Positions 34,511 to 43,645 of a stretch of 64,000 nucleotides of DNA are shown one piece after another. The notes under the pieces are model-generated. The model was not told where the DNA came from. It made no database searches and was given only the letters and a program-made list of their open reading frames with translations. A program made the position numbers and the translations under genes. Each line of letters opens with the position of its first letter. Position 1 is the stretch's first letter. The stretch is from HO2-45-28 sp964574495 (lineage in GTDB: Bacteria; Patescibacteriota; Minisyncoccia; HO2-45-28): positions 33,934 to 97,933 of the forward strand of contig CAZNNT010000001.1 of assembly GCA_964574495.1 (NCBI GenBank). The letters run 5' to 3'.

Positions 34511-36254
34511 AAACTTTTTCAAACGCGTTAACTAAATCGCTTTCTTGTCGCGTAATTTTACCGTTTATTAAAATGTAGTCCAGACGATATTTTTTAAGTT
34601 CGGATATAATATTTTTCTTGAAGAATTCTTTATATTTATCCGGCAATTCAACAAACCTTTTCTCAAGCCCTCCGTCTTTAAAATCGGGGAAATCCTTTAC
34701 ATTAAAAAGCTCTTTAAAATTGGTAAATAGCCGGCTGCCGACTTCGCCCGGGTTTCGAGCGATATATTCTTCAATATTTTCCGGAGTTATTCCGTTTAAA
34801 AACAAACGCGTAAAATAGTTGTGATAAATCCGCTCTTCGGGCATAAGCGAAAACACCCACTTGGAATCATATAAATCGCAGTGGGTAAAAGCGGGTATAT
34901 AGTTATCAAAATTATCAAACTCCTTGCCCTCTCCAATCTCCAAAACAACACAACCGTTCTTTTGCGAATTCAGCCAATCAAAAAGCGAAGCATATCTCTG
35001 CAACGGAATATAACGGGAATAGGATTTATTGAGCGCGTTTAATTGCGTGTACGCGCCTAAAGACAAAGAAGAAACCGCGATAACCGACACAAAAACTTTC
35101 CAGACATACTTATTTTTCTCGCGGATAATATTGTAAAGCAGCGTCATGAAAATAACCATTGCCAAAGGTATGGTATATTGCACAAAATGATACGGCCAAA
35201 TGGTTCGACCGGTCAAAATTTGCTGATTATAAGCAAGTAGGCCTCCGAAAACGAGCGCGAGAGAAAACCAATGCCAGCCGGATAAATTCAGTCCTTGCTT
35301 AAATTTCTCTCTGAAAAATAAGAATAAAATCGCGTAAAAGATAAGTGCCGCGATGAGCAATTTATTAAACAAAGGATAATGCGTTAAAAATAATCCGCTT
35401 CTTAAAACCGATTCTTGATACCACGGACTGGAGGCGGCGCGCCAAGCCGCGTACCAATAAGGAGCCGAAAATAAAAATCCCAACGGGAAAATCAAAGCCA
35501 ATTTGAAAGAAATCGCGTATTCTTTCTTAAATAAATATATCAAAATTAAAACGGCGAGGACCGCGGCCGCAATCCCCCAGCTGAAAAAATAACTTCCGAT
35601 CATTAAAGCCAGAAATACGGACGCGAAAAATATGGCTGACTTAATCTTTTTTGTATTTTGGATGACTCCCCAAACCAAAATCAGAAAAGAAAATAAAAAT
35701 ATGGCGCCTAAAATCGGGTTAACCGGGCGCGACCAAATCAAAAGATTGCCGGCCAGGATGTTCTTTCCGGACAAAAGACCGAGCACCCATCCGTAATCCA
35801 CCAAATCATACCCAAGAGTTACGAATATGGCTCCGACGACGGCGTTCATCTTTCCAGAAACAGAAACCGGCTCGCTTGTTAATTTCCAAATTAAAAAATA
35901 AACCAGCAAAAAAAGAATAAGAGGCAGATAGAAACGGCTGGCAATTAAAATGTTGACTGCCGATGTCCCAAAAATCATTGCCGGAACGGCATAAAGAAAC
36001 TCGCCGGCCGGAGGGGAAAGCGGCGGCTGGTCCTTATATTCAAAAAATAACGGCGAGCCCAAACCCCAATGTCCGTCAATAATTTCCTGAATCCTTAACA
36101 GATACTCGTCCTCATTGGCCGTCTGCATAATGGGGATGCCCTTATAGTCATCGCCGAGCGAAAAAATAAAAACCAGGTGAGGCGCTATATATAAAACGCC
36201 GACCGATACGGCAAATATAATCGCTAAAAGGTGGACTTTAAAAAATCGGCTCAT
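34479..36254 (-). CDS. Polytopic membrane protein, probable GT-C glycosyltransferase
   Basis: A 591-aa protein. The first helix is followed by a loop with NEDEYLLRIQEIIDGHWG, where the acidic cluster is typical of GT-C enzymes, then a dozen hydrophobic segments and a C-terminal soluble part ending KYRLDYILINGKITRQES. It precedes two paralogous GT-C-like genes in the same direction and overlaps the next by 32 nt. No specific family can be named with confidence. Confidence 0.62.
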   Translation of the reverse strand: MSRFFKVHLLAIIFAVSVGVLYIAPHLVFIFSLGDDYKGIPIMQTANEDEYLLRIQEIIDGHWGLGSPLFFEYKDQPPLSPPAGEFLYAVPAMIFGTSAVNILIASRFYLPLILFLLVYFLIWKLTSEPVSVSGKMNAVVGAIFVTLGYDLVDYGWVLGLLSGKNILAGNLLIWSRPVNPILGAIFLFSFLILVWGVIQNTKKIKSAIFFASVFLALMIGSYFFSWGIAAAVLAVLILIYLFKKEYAISFKLALIFPLGFLFSAPYWYAAWRAASSPWYQESVLRSGLFLTHYPLFNKLLIAALIFYAILFLFFREKFKQGLNLSGWHWFSLALVFGGLLAYNQQILTGRTIWPYHFVQYTIPLAMVIFMTLLYNIIREKNKYVWKVFVSVIAVSSLSLGAYTQLNALNKSYSRYIPLQRYASLFDWLNSQKNGCVVLEIGEGKEFDNFDNYIPAFTHCDLYDSKWVFSLMPEERIYHNYFTRLFLNGITPENIEEYIARNPGEVGSRLFTNFKELFNVKDFPDFKDGGLEKRFVELPDKYKEFFKKNIISELKKYRLDYILINGKITRQESDLVNAFEKVYETDDFIIYR

Positions 36255-36272
36255 TGAAAATTGTCGGAAAAA

Positions 36273-37115
36273 TCATTTTTTAGTCCCTATAAAATAAAAG
36301 CCGAAGGCAATGTTTTTGGCGAGCTTGAATCTGGAGAAAATATAATCCAAAAAATTAAGAGGCGCGAAAAGAAGCGTAAAAAATAAAACCAAAATTTGGT
36401 GGAGAATTTTTGAATTAAAAGACAAAACCACTGCCAGCCATTCTCTTAAAATCCAGGTTAAGGCGTAAGTCGGCCCCCAATAAACACCGACTTCTTTCGC
36501 TTCAAAATCCTTGAAAAGTTCGCGCGCGCCCGCTTCGGTCCAGCGATAATAATCGTGGGGCGAAGCGTGGAAACCGACAATAAAAGGAAGAGAAGCGTAA
36601 ACCATTCCTCCTCTTTTCAAAACTCTGCGCATTTCGGCGACCGCGCTTTCCGGGCGGGGAAAATGCTCCAGGGAGGACTCGCAAATTACGGCGTCCGCCA
36701 CTCCGTCTTTAAACGGAAGGTTTAACGCGTCGGCCGCGACCAAAACGCCACGGTATGGCTCAATATCAATATTTACGACATCGGAACGGATTATTTTAAT
36801 GCCTGAAGCAATGTTTAAAATCAGCGAATCGCGCGGCAAATCTTTTATCGCTTTTTTGGCGCTCTTTCCCGTAAAAACGCCCAAAGTATAATAAAGGGTA
36901 AAAAATAATTTAGGCCGTTTTCTTAAAAATTCTTTTAATTTAAAGGTAAGCGAAGTGTCCTTGTCTTTTTCGGGAGGGGTCTTTACAAAGACCAGGGCGT
37001 CATTTTTCTTGATAAAAATTTGACCGCAGGAGACGCACTTAACGCCTCCGTCAAGAAAAGAAAATTCTCCCGAACAACCGGAACATTTTAGAAACGGCAA
37101 AATTCGTGCTAGCAT
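36273..37115 (-). CDS. Methyltransferase with N-terminal zinc ribbon
   Basis: A 280-aa protein. C11-x2-C14 and C27-x2-C30 form a Trm112-like zinc ribbon. The SAM core has LILNIASGIKII, VNIDIEPYRG and VADAVICESSLEHFPRPE, then MRRVLKRGGMVYASLPF. The C-terminus is hydrophobic and may touch the membrane. Its ATG overlaps the ATG of the divergent gene at 37114 by two bases (CATG), which leaves no room for separate promoters. Confidence 0.72.
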   Translation of the reverse strand: MLARILPFLKCSGCSGEFSFLDGGVKCVSCGQIFIKKNDALVFVKTPPEKDKDTSLTFKLKEFLRKRPKLFFTLYYTLGVFTGKSAKKAIKDLPRDSLILNIASGIKIIRSDVVNIDIEPYRGVLVAADALNLPFKDGVADAVICESSLEHFPRPESAVAEMRRVLKRGGMVYASLPFIVGFHASPHDYYRWTEAGARELFKDFEAKEVGVYWGPTYALTWILREWLAVVLSFNSKILHQILVLFFTLLFAPLNFLDYIFSRFKLAKNIAFGFYFIGTKK

Positions 37116-37854
37116 GGATTCTATTATAATGGAAACCGAACTTTATCGCCAGATTTACAAAAACGAAAAGACGCATTGGTGGTACGCGGTGCGGCGCAAA
37201 TTGGTTCATAAGATTATAAAAAAATATCTCGGTTTTGGGATTGGAAACCTTAAAATTCTTGATATCGGCTGCGGAGCCGGCCTTTTAACGAAAGAACTTG
37301 AAAGGTACGGGGATGTTTTGGGCATTGACCCGTCAAAAGAGGCGGTTGAATTTACAAAATCCCGCGGAGCAAAAGCGGAGCTGGCGTCAATAGAAAATTA
37401 TGAAAACCCCGGGGCTTTTGATTTGATTACGGCGCTTGATATTATTGAACACGTCCAAGACGACCTGACGGCGATTAAAAAAATCCGCGGTTTTTTAAAG
37501 CCGGGGGGGATGGCCATAGTATTCGTGCCGGCCTTAAAAATTTTCTGGGGAGAACAGGATGAGATAAGCCGCCATTTCAGACGTTATACTTACCGCGAAC
37601 TTAAATCAAAATTCGAGAAAGAAGGATTCAAAACCATTAAGCAATCTTACTTCAATTTTTTCTTATCCCCCATGATATTGTTCGTAAGAAAAACTTTTGG
37701 GTTCTTAAATATCAAAACAGGAACCGAGCTCAAGCTCAATAATCCTTTTTTTAATTCTCTTTTTAAAGCGGTTTTCGCGCTGGAATATTTTTTGCTTCCA
37801 AAAATAAAATTCCCGTGGGGAATATCCTTGCTGGGAATTTATAAAAAACTCTAG
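37114..37854 (+). CDS. Class I SAM-dependent methyltransferase
   Basis: A 246-aa protein, or 241 aa if the ATG at 37129 (METELYRQIY) is used, which would free it from overlap with the divergent gene. SAM motifs are ILDIGCGAGLLTKELE, VLGIDPSKEAVEF and LITALDIIEHVQDD. LKPGGMAIVFVPAL follows. It is a single plus-strand gene between two minus-strand methyltransferases, and its 3' end overlaps the next gene by 4 nt. Confidence 0.76.
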   Translation: MDSIIMETELYRQIYKNEKTHWWYAVRRKLVHKIIKKYLGFGIGNLKILDIGCGAGLLTKELERYGDVLGIDPSKEAVEFTKSRGAKAELASIENYENPGAFDLITALDIIEHVQDDLTAIKKIRGFLKPGGMAIVFVPALKIFWGEQDEISRHFRRYTYRELKSKFEKEGFKTIKQSYFNFFLSPMILFVRKTFGFLNIKTGTELKLNNPFFNSLFKAVFALEYFLLPKIKFPWGISLLGIYKKL

Positions 37855-38615
37855 GCCTTTTGCCCGATAACCGTCCAGCTGTTTTGATTTTTACGAATCG
37901 TCCGTATGTCTTTCAGCCCGGCCTGAATCAAAAGATTGCCCGCCTCTTCTTCACGCCAATAGTTAGCCACCTCGGGCAAGAGCTGGTCAAAAATTATTGA
38001 GTGTATATGATGGAATCCAAAATCCTTAAGCTGCTTCAGATACGGATTATTAAACGGCCAAATATTTACGGCGATAAAAAACGGCAAACTTACAAAATAG
38101 GTCAAAAAATTCAAAAACGCCGGTGGCAAACGGCTTGTTATCAATTTCCTTACGGGTGAAATAAATTTCACTATCCATTCATTACCCTGATACGCGTAAA
38201 CCCATATCAAAACCCTGCCTCCCGGCTTAACCGCTCTCGCTAAATTTTGTATCGCTTTTTGCGGATTCTCCAAATGATGAATAACCCCTATTGAAAAAGC
38301 GATGTCAAACTCGTTATTAAAGTCAATATCATAGATGGAATTATAATAAACTTCCGCGTTCGGAAATTCTTTAAGATTTTCTTTAGCCGCATTAACGCTT
38401 TTAAGGTCAAAATCAAACGCGATTACTTTTTTCGCGCCGTATTTTAACGGCCAATAGGAATTGCGACCCATGCCGCAGCCGGCGTCTAAAATCACTTTGT
38501 TTTTAAAATCATCCGGGGTTAGGGGCGAAACCCAGCCCAAAAACTGCTTCTCGTATTGAGGCAAAATATCTTTATATTTTGACCATTCATAACCAAACCT
38601 TTTTTCTGAAGCCAT
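37851..38615 (-). CDS. Class I SAM-dependent methyltransferase
   Basis: A 254-aa protein with VILDAGCGMGRNSYWPLKYG, VIAFDFDLKSVNAA, FDIAFSIGVIHHLENP and AVKPGGRVLIWVYAYQG (Methyltransf_11/25 type). It follows the asparagine-synthetase-like gene by 2 nt in the same direction. Substrate unknown, presumably part of the glycan. Confidence 0.77.
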   Translation of the reverse strand: MASEKRFGYEWSKYKDILPQYEKQFLGWVSPLTPDDFKNKVILDAGCGMGRNSYWPLKYGAKKVIAFDFDLKSVNAAKENLKEFPNAEVYYNSIYDIDFNNEFDIAFSIGVIHHLENPQKAIQNLARAVKPGGRVLIWVYAYQGNEWIVKFISPVRKLITSRLPPAFLNFLTYFVSLPFFIAVNIWPFNNPYLKQLKDFGFHHIHSIIFDQLLPEVANYWREEEAGNLLIQAGLKDIRTIRKNQNSWTVIGQKA

Positions 38616-38617
38616 AA

Positions 38618-40468
38618 TTATTTAAGCCATTTTTCGCGCCAAAGCTGTAAGACGATCAAATTCCACAATTCCATTCTTCGGTCGGTTTTTCCGGTTTGAT
38701 GCTCACGCCATAGTTTATCAAGCTCCGCGTTATTAAACCACCCGCTGGTTTTTAGGGCGGATATTTTTTCAAACCCGAATTCTTTTAACTCTTTTTTCAG
38801 CCACGCGCCCATCGGTACGGCAAAGCCCTGTTTTTTTCTTTTGGTTATGCTTTTAGGAAAATATCTTGAAGCAATTCTGCGTAAAATATATTTGGTTTTC
38901 AAACCGCGCAGACGAAAATCAATCGGCAAATTCAACACATATTCAACAAAATCGTGGTTCAAAAGAGGCGCCCGCACCTCCAGAGAGTTGGCCATGCTGG
39001 CTCTATCAACCTTGGTCAAAACTTGATCCCCGAGATAAAACTTAAGATAAAATTCCGAAATTTTATCCCAGTCGGATGAATAATTCTTGCCGAAAAAATA
39101 GTCTTCAATAACTTTGGCTGTGCTACCGGATGATCGTCCTGATTCCGGGGATAAAATGGAAGAAAGCGTATTTTTGCGAATGTTAGCGAGCCACTGCTGA
39201 TGCCTTAACGCCGGATCTTTTTCGGTTGCCGAAAAAAATCTTTGCAATTTAAAATCAAACGACATATATTTGCCCGATGCCGAAACCAAAACACCGGCAA
39301 TTTTTAATATTATTTTAAATATCGGCGAAAAAAACCTAAAACCGCGCCAAAGTTTTTCAGCCACAAAGGTTTGATACCCCAGAAGGGCTTCATCGCCCCC
39401 ATCCCCGCCCAAGACAACTTTAACTTCTTTTCGGGCAAATTCAGACAGGATAAAAGTCGGGATTATTGAGGGGTCCGCCAGCGGTTCATCGGTGATTTCC
39501 GCAATTTTGGGAACAATTTTCATCATTTCTCCGGCGTCAATAATTTTTTCGCGATGATTGGTTCCGAGTAAATCGGCGGCTTTCCGGGCAAAAGACGACT
39601 CGTCAAACGACTTCTCTTTAAATCCGATTGAGAAGGTCTTTAAATCCGGATTTGCTTTTTTCGCGAAATAAGCAACCACGCTTGAATCAAGCCCCCCCGA
39701 AAGAAAAACTCCGACCGGAACGTCGGCAAGCATTGCGCGTCCAACACGCGACGCAATCTTATTTTCAAGCTCTTTTTCGGCTTCCCGCAAACTTATTCCC
39801 GAATATTTTTGGCTAAAATCCGGATGCCAATAACTTTTAAGGCCTATTTGACCTTCTTTAAATATTAAAATTTTAGCCGGCTCCAGTTTAAAGATATTTT
39901 TAAAAATTGATTTGGGAGAAGGAACATGCCCGAAAGACAAATAAAGCCCCAAGGACTCCAAATCAATTTCGCGCTTTATCTTCGGGTTTTCCAGAAGTCC
40001 CTTTAATTCCGAAGCAAAGGAGAAAAAATTTTGGTCATAAAAATAATAAAGCGGCTTCTCGCCCATTCTGTCGCGGGCCAAAACCAGAGTTTTTGTCCTT
40101 ACATCCCAAATGCCCGCCGCGAACATGCCCTCAAGGCGCGAAAAAACATTTTCACCCCATTCAAGCCAGCCGTTCAAAATTACTTCGGTGTCGCTTTGGG
40201 TGCGAAAATCATATTTTTGGCTAAGTTCTTTTTTGAGTTCCTTGAAATTATAAATCTCGCCGTTAAAAACAATCGCCGTTTTGCCGTCTCCGGAAACCAT
40301 CGGCTGATGCCCGCCTGAAATATCAATTATTGAAAGCCGGCGATGCCCGAGCCAAACGTCATTATCATTATAAAAACCTTCGTCATCGGGTCCGCGATGG
40401 CGAAGGGCTGAGGTCATTTTTTTAATTGTCCTTTCATCGCCCCCGATTAAACCGGCAATACCGCACAT
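38618..40468 (-). CDS. Asparagine synthetase-like glutamine amidotransferase (copy 1)
   Basis: A 616-aa AsnB homologue. The N-terminal class II glutaminase has nucleophile Cys2 (MCGIAGLIGG), RHRGPDDEGFYND, LGHRRLSIID and FNGEIYNFKEL. The synthetase domain has the PP-loop FLSGGLDSSVVAYFA and VLGGDGGDEALLGY. Length is normal for the family. In glycan loci such proteins are thought to amidate uronic acids. A nucleotide-sugar dehydrogenase that could make one lies at 44389-45588. Ordinary asparagine synthesis cannot be ruled out. A divergent second copy lies at 50278-52143. Confidence 0.85.
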   Translation of the reverse strand: MCGIAGLIGGDERTIKKMTSALRHRGPDDEGFYNDNDVWLGHRRLSIIDISGGHQPMVSGDGKTAIVFNGEIYNFKELKKELSQKYDFRTQSDTEVILNGWLEWGENVFSRLEGMFAAGIWDVRTKTLVLARDRMGEKPLYYFYDQNFFSFASELKGLLENPKIKREIDLESLGLYLSFGHVPSPKSIFKNIFKLEPAKILIFKEGQIGLKSYWHPDFSQKYSGISLREAEKELENKIASRVGRAMLADVPVGVFLSGGLDSSVVAYFAKKANPDLKTFSIGFKEKSFDESSFARKAADLLGTNHREKIIDAGEMMKIVPKIAEITDEPLADPSIIPTFILSEFARKEVKVVLGGDGGDEALLGYQTFVAEKLWRGFRFFSPIFKIILKIAGVLVSASGKYMSFDFKLQRFFSATEKDPALRHQQWLANIRKNTLSSILSPESGRSSGSTAKVIEDYFFGKNYSSDWDKISEFYLKFYLGDQVLTKVDRASMANSLEVRAPLLNHDFVEYVLNLPIDFRLRGLKTKYILRRIASRYFPKSITKRKKQGFAVPMGAWLKKELKEFGFEKISALKTSGWFNNAELDKLWREHQTGKTDRRMELWNLIVLQLWREKWLK

Positions 40469-40470
40469 AA

Positions 40471-41412
40471 TTATTGGTTTTGAATCTCTTCCCCTATCAA
40501 AAAATCTGGTTTTTCACCTTCCTCTTTTTGACGAACAAAAATTTCGGCCAAAAGCCCCATTAAAATAAATTGGATGCCGATAATCGCAAAAAGCGCGGCC
40601 AGTGTCGGCAAGGGCGTTAAAATAAAACTCGCGTCCAGAAAAAACTTAAAATAAAGCATGCCCAAAAAAGAAAGGAGGGAAAGAAAAATACTGAAAAAAC
40701 CCAGTCCTCCAAAAAAATGAATGGGACGGGCGGCATAGCGATGGAAAAAATTGAGAGCAAAAACATCTAAAAGGACTTTGAAAACGCGCATAAGTCCGTA
40801 ATTGGATTTTCCGAATTTGCGCGGGGAGTGGCTTACTTCAATTTCGGCAATACGAGAACCGAGAATTGAAGCATACGCCGCGATTAATCGATGTTCTTCT
40901 CCCTTAAGTTTCATCTGGTCAAGAACTGTTTTCCTATAAACCCTTAAAGTGCATCCGAAATCGTTTAACTTTGCGCCGGAAACATAAGAAATAAGCTTAT
41001 TGGCCGCAACCGAAGGAATTTTTCTTAAAAACAACTTGTCATCCCACCGATTTTTTCTCCAGCCGGAAACCACATCATAGCCATTATCCAGTTTGGAAAT
41101 CATCACGGGAATATCCTCGGGGTGATTTTCCAAATCGCTGTCAATGGTTATTATTACATCCCCCTTAGCCCTCCTTATTCCGGCGGCCAAGGCCGCGCTC
41201 TGACCAAAATTTCTCCTTAAGCGCAAAGCCGTTACCGGTTTTAGGCCCTTCATGGTTTCAAACGTGCCGTCATCCGAAGCGTCGTCGACAAAAATTATTT
41301 CGTACTCTTTTCCGAGAGTATTTAAAACGGCAACCAGACGCCGATGAAGTTCCTCTACCGTATTTTTTTCGTTGAAAAATGGCGCTACCACCGATATGAA
41401 TTTGGGCTCCAT
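40471..41412 (-). CDS. GT2 polyprenyl-phosphate sugar transferase with two membrane helices (GtrB/ArnC type)
   Basis: A 313-aa protein. The GT-A domain has ISVVAPFFNEKNTVEEL, FVDDASDDGT, RNFGQSAALAAGI and the DxD-like TIDSDLENHPEDIP. From ~225 two hydrophobic helices follow, which is the GtrB/ArnC/YkoT layout. It would make polyprenyl-phosphate-hexose at the inner membrane face. A GtrA domain that could flip this lipid is present in the gene at 47066-48880. The gene ends 3 nt before the AsnB-like gene starts. Confidence 0.83.
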   Translation of the reverse strand: MEPKFISVVAPFFNEKNTVEELHRRLVAVLNTLGKEYEIIFVDDASDDGTFETMKGLKPVTALRLRRNFGQSAALAAGIRRAKGDVIITIDSDLENHPEDIPVMISKLDNGYDVVSGWRKNRWDDKLFLRKIPSVAANKLISYVSGAKLNDFGCTLRVYRKTVLDQMKLKGEEHRLIAAYASILGSRIAEIEVSHSPRKFGKSNYGLMRVFKVLLDVFALNFFHRYAARPIHFFGGLGFFSIFLSLLSFLGMLYFKFFLDASFILTPLPTLAALFAIIGIQFILMGLLAEIFVRQKEEGEKPDFLIGEEIQNQ

Positions 41413-41442
41413 ATTAAAATAAAATACATTATTTATGCCTAT

Positions 41443-41470
41443 TTGACAATACTCAAAAAAAAACTATCCT
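41443..41470 (+). promoter_or_regulatory. Promoter of the Gfo/Idh/MocA gene, possibly leaderless
   Basis: TTGACA (41443-41448), a 16-nt spacer, TATCCT (41465-41470). The -10 ends 9 nt before the ATG at 41480, so the mRNA would start at or a few bases before the start codon. No Shine-Dalgarno is present. Confidence 0.45.
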
Positions 41471-41479
41471 AAAATTATA

Positions 41480-42559
41480 ATGGCGGCTCAAAAAAAGCTA
41501 AAGTGGGGAATTGTCGGACTCGGCGTCCAGGGGGGGAATATGGCGCGGTCAATTGCCGCTTCTAAAAACGGAGTTCTATATTTTGCGTCGGGCAAAAACA
41601 AAAATCGGGCTGAAAATTTCGCGAAAAAATACGGCGTCCCGCATTCCGGCGCAATTCAAGACATGCTGAAAAACCCGAAAATAGGCGCGGTCATCATATC
41701 GTCTAAAAACAGCAAGCACGCGCGTTATGTTTCCTTGGCGGCTCAAGCCAAAAAACATATTCTTTGCGAAAAACCGTTAGCCCTTTCAATGAAAGACGGA
41801 CGGGTTATTGCCGGCGCCGTTAAAAAATACCGCGTTCGTTTCGCGTCTGGTTTTCATCTGCGCCATCATCCGGCGGTCTTGAAAGCCAAAGAAATAATCG
41901 CCTCCGGAAAAATAGGAAATGTTTTGTTAATCAAAGCGCATTGGTGCATAGGCCATCCCGGCTCAAAACTGCCTCCTCTTCCGGCTCATATGAAATGGCG
42001 CGAAAACTTAAAAGAGGGCGGCGGCGCCTTTATGGCTAGAGGCACGCATTTGCTGGACTTAATCGGCTGCCTCACGAATAAAAAACCTTTGGCTGTGTCC
42101 GCTATGATGAGTAAAAACAAAAGAGCCGACTCTACGGCGGTCGGTACGCTGGATTACGGTGATTTTTACGCGACAATCGCGACAAGCAAAATAATTCCGC
42201 ATCTTGGAAACTTTATCGGAATTTACGGAGATAAGGGAAATATTGAACTTTATGATTTTATGGCTCCGAATTCAGAGGGACACCTTGTTTTTAAAACCAA
42301 AAAAGGAGCCGTTAAAAACCCGAAAGCTGTAGCGCATCATAAAGTGTTGCCGGAAAAATTGGTTAAACGGGTTTTTTCATTCAAAAAAGAAAATTTATGG
42401 CAAAAAGAAATAGATGATTTCGGCGATATGGCGCTTAAGGGCAAAAAAACACCTAACGCGACGCTTGAAGACGGCCTATTGAATATGGCCGTAACCGAGG
42501 CCTTTATTCAATCCGCGCGTTCAGGTAAAAAAACCAAAATAGTTCATACACAAGTCTGA
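41480..42559 (+). CDS. Gfo/Idh/MocA family oxidoreductase
   Basis: A 359-aa protein. GIVGLGVQGGNMARSI binds NAD(P), ILCEKPLALSMKDGR holds the EKP motif, and GFHLRHHPAVLKAKEI with LKEGGGAFMARGTHLLDLIG forms the substrate side. It may oxidise or reduce a nucleotide sugar. The final codons for HTQV and the TGA stop lie in a REP-like palindrome (copy 5), so the natural C-terminus may have been changed by insertion of the repeat. Confidence 0.8.
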   Translation: MAAQKKLKWGIVGLGVQGGNMARSIAASKNGVLYFASGKNKNRAENFAKKYGVPHSGAIQDMLKNPKIGAVIISSKNSKHARYVSLAAQAKKHILCEKPLALSMKDGRVIAGAVKKYRVRFASGFHLRHHPAVLKAKEIIASGKIGNVLLIKAHWCIGHPGSKLPPLPAHMKWRENLKEGGGAFMARGTHLLDLIGCLTNKKPLAVSAMMSKNKRADSTAVGTLDYGDFYATIATSKIIPHLGNFIGIYGDKGNIELYDFMAPNSEGHLVFKTKKGAVKNPKAVAHHKVLPEKLVKRVFSFKKENLWQKEIDDFGDMALKGKKTPNATLEDGLLNMAVTEAFIQSARSGKKTKIVHTQV

Positions 42560-42567
42560 CTTGTGGT
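42545..42567 (+). repeat. REP-like palindrome, copy 5
   Basis: CACAAGTC-T-GACTTGTG (42549-42565) with the CATA flank. It sits between convergent genes, supplies the stop of the oxidoreductase at 41480-42559, and could act as a hairpin terminator for one or both. Confidence 0.85.
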
Positions 42568-42573
42568 GTATTT

Positions 42574-43566
42574 TTACGAATACCACTCGTAGGTTTTTTT
42601 CAGGCCTTCATCCAAAGAAATTTCCGGCTTCCAGCCGGTCAGCCGCCGGAGCTTTGAAATATCCGCCAGCCGTCTTTTTACGCTGCCCTTGGGCGAGGAT
42701 TTGATGTCCAGTTCTTTCGGGCTCCAGCCGACAACCTTAAACATACGCTCCGCCAATTCTTTTATCGTAATCTCATCGGTGTTCCCGATATGCACCGTTT
42801 CAATCGGACGCGCGTCTGTTTCCTTGGAATCCATCAGCAGCCGCATTGCCCGGACCGCGTCCGAAATATAACAAAATGTCCTTGTGTCATCCGCGCCGAA
42901 AATAGAAAAAGGGTCAATTTTTTTTGAAATCCGCAGGGAAAATTCAGGAATAACATGGTCAAATCCGGCTCTTGGCCCGTAAAAATTATGAGGTCTCACG
43001 ATTAAAGCGCGGAAATTATGTTTCGCCGCGTAATGAATCACAAAAAGCTCTCCTGCGAGTTTGGTCGCGGCATAAGACCAGCGGGGATTGTGGGGGTCGT
43101 CCACGACGAGCGGAACTTTTTCGGGCGTAGGAATGGGGAGCTTGCCAAAAGCGTTAAGCCCGCCGGCATAGGCCTCGTTGGAAGAGGTAAAACAAAATTT
43201 GCCGTCGCGGTTATATTTTTTAAACCACTCCAGCATATAAATCAGCGAGAGGGTGTTGATTCTCAAGACCTCATCGGGCATTTCATAAAAATTTTTCGTG
43301 CCGTTGATGGCCGCCAAATGATAAACATGGTCGTATCCAACGCCCAATTTTTCGTAGGAAGCGGGGTCTGTTAAATCCAATTCCAAAAAATTGACGCGTT
43401 TGTCATCCAGCAGATTTTTAAAATCCTCATCCGCCTTGCCGCGCTCAAAATTATCAACCAAAACTATTTCGGCCCGATCGCCATACTCCTTCAAAAGATG
43501 GCCGGCCAAATGATAGCCGATAAATCCCGCCCCTCCCGTGATTAAAATTTTTCTTTTATTATTCAT
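42574..43566 (-). CDS. NAD-dependent nucleotide-sugar epimerase/dehydratase
   Basis: A 330-aa extended SDR counted from MNNKRKILITGGAGFIGYHL. A start 20 codons upstream would run through the divergent promoter at 43572-43599 and is less likely. YHLAAINGTKNFYEMPDE, CFTSSNEAYAGG, WSYAATKLAGELF (YxxxK) and RPHNFYGPRAGFDHV resemble UDP-glucose 4-epimerase/UDP-glucuronate decarboxylase relatives. Exact reaction not assigned. Confidence 0.8.
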   Translation of the reverse strand: MNNKRKILITGGAGFIGYHLAGHLLKEYGDRAEIVLVDNFERGKADEDFKNLLDDKRVNFLELDLTDPASYEKLGVGYDHVYHLAAINGTKNFYEMPDEVLRINTLSLIYMLEWFKKYNRDGKFCFTSSNEAYAGGLNAFGKLPIPTPEKVPLVVDDPHNPRWSYAATKLAGELFVIHYAAKHNFRALIVRPHNFYGPRAGFDHVIPEFSLRISKKIDPFSIFGADDTRTFCYISDAVRAMRLLMDSKETDARPIETVHIGNTDEITIKELAERMFKVVGWSPKELDIKSSPKGSVKRRLADISKLRRLTGWKPEISLDEGLKKTYEWYS

Positions 43567-43571
43567 AATCG

Positions 43572-43599
43572 TTGACAAAAACGCATAATCCAGTATAAT
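43572..43599 (+). promoter_or_regulatory. Consensus sigma70 promoter of the HD-like gene
   Basis: Perfect TTGACA (43572-43577), a 16-nt spacer and perfect TATAAT (43594-43599), about 45 nt before an AAGGAGG-led ATG at 43646. It is the strongest promoter in the window by sequence. Confidence 0.75.
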
Positions 43600-43645
43600 A
43601 CCCGCAGCAGCACATTTCAACCCCAAAATCCAAGGAGGACAAGGA

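Noticed and set aside
2979..42567. REP-like palindromes considered as rho-independent terminators only
   Set aside because: They lack the following T-tract, lie inside coding ends, have a one-base centre and cluster around a RAYT gene. A minor terminator role at 42545-42567 remains possible.
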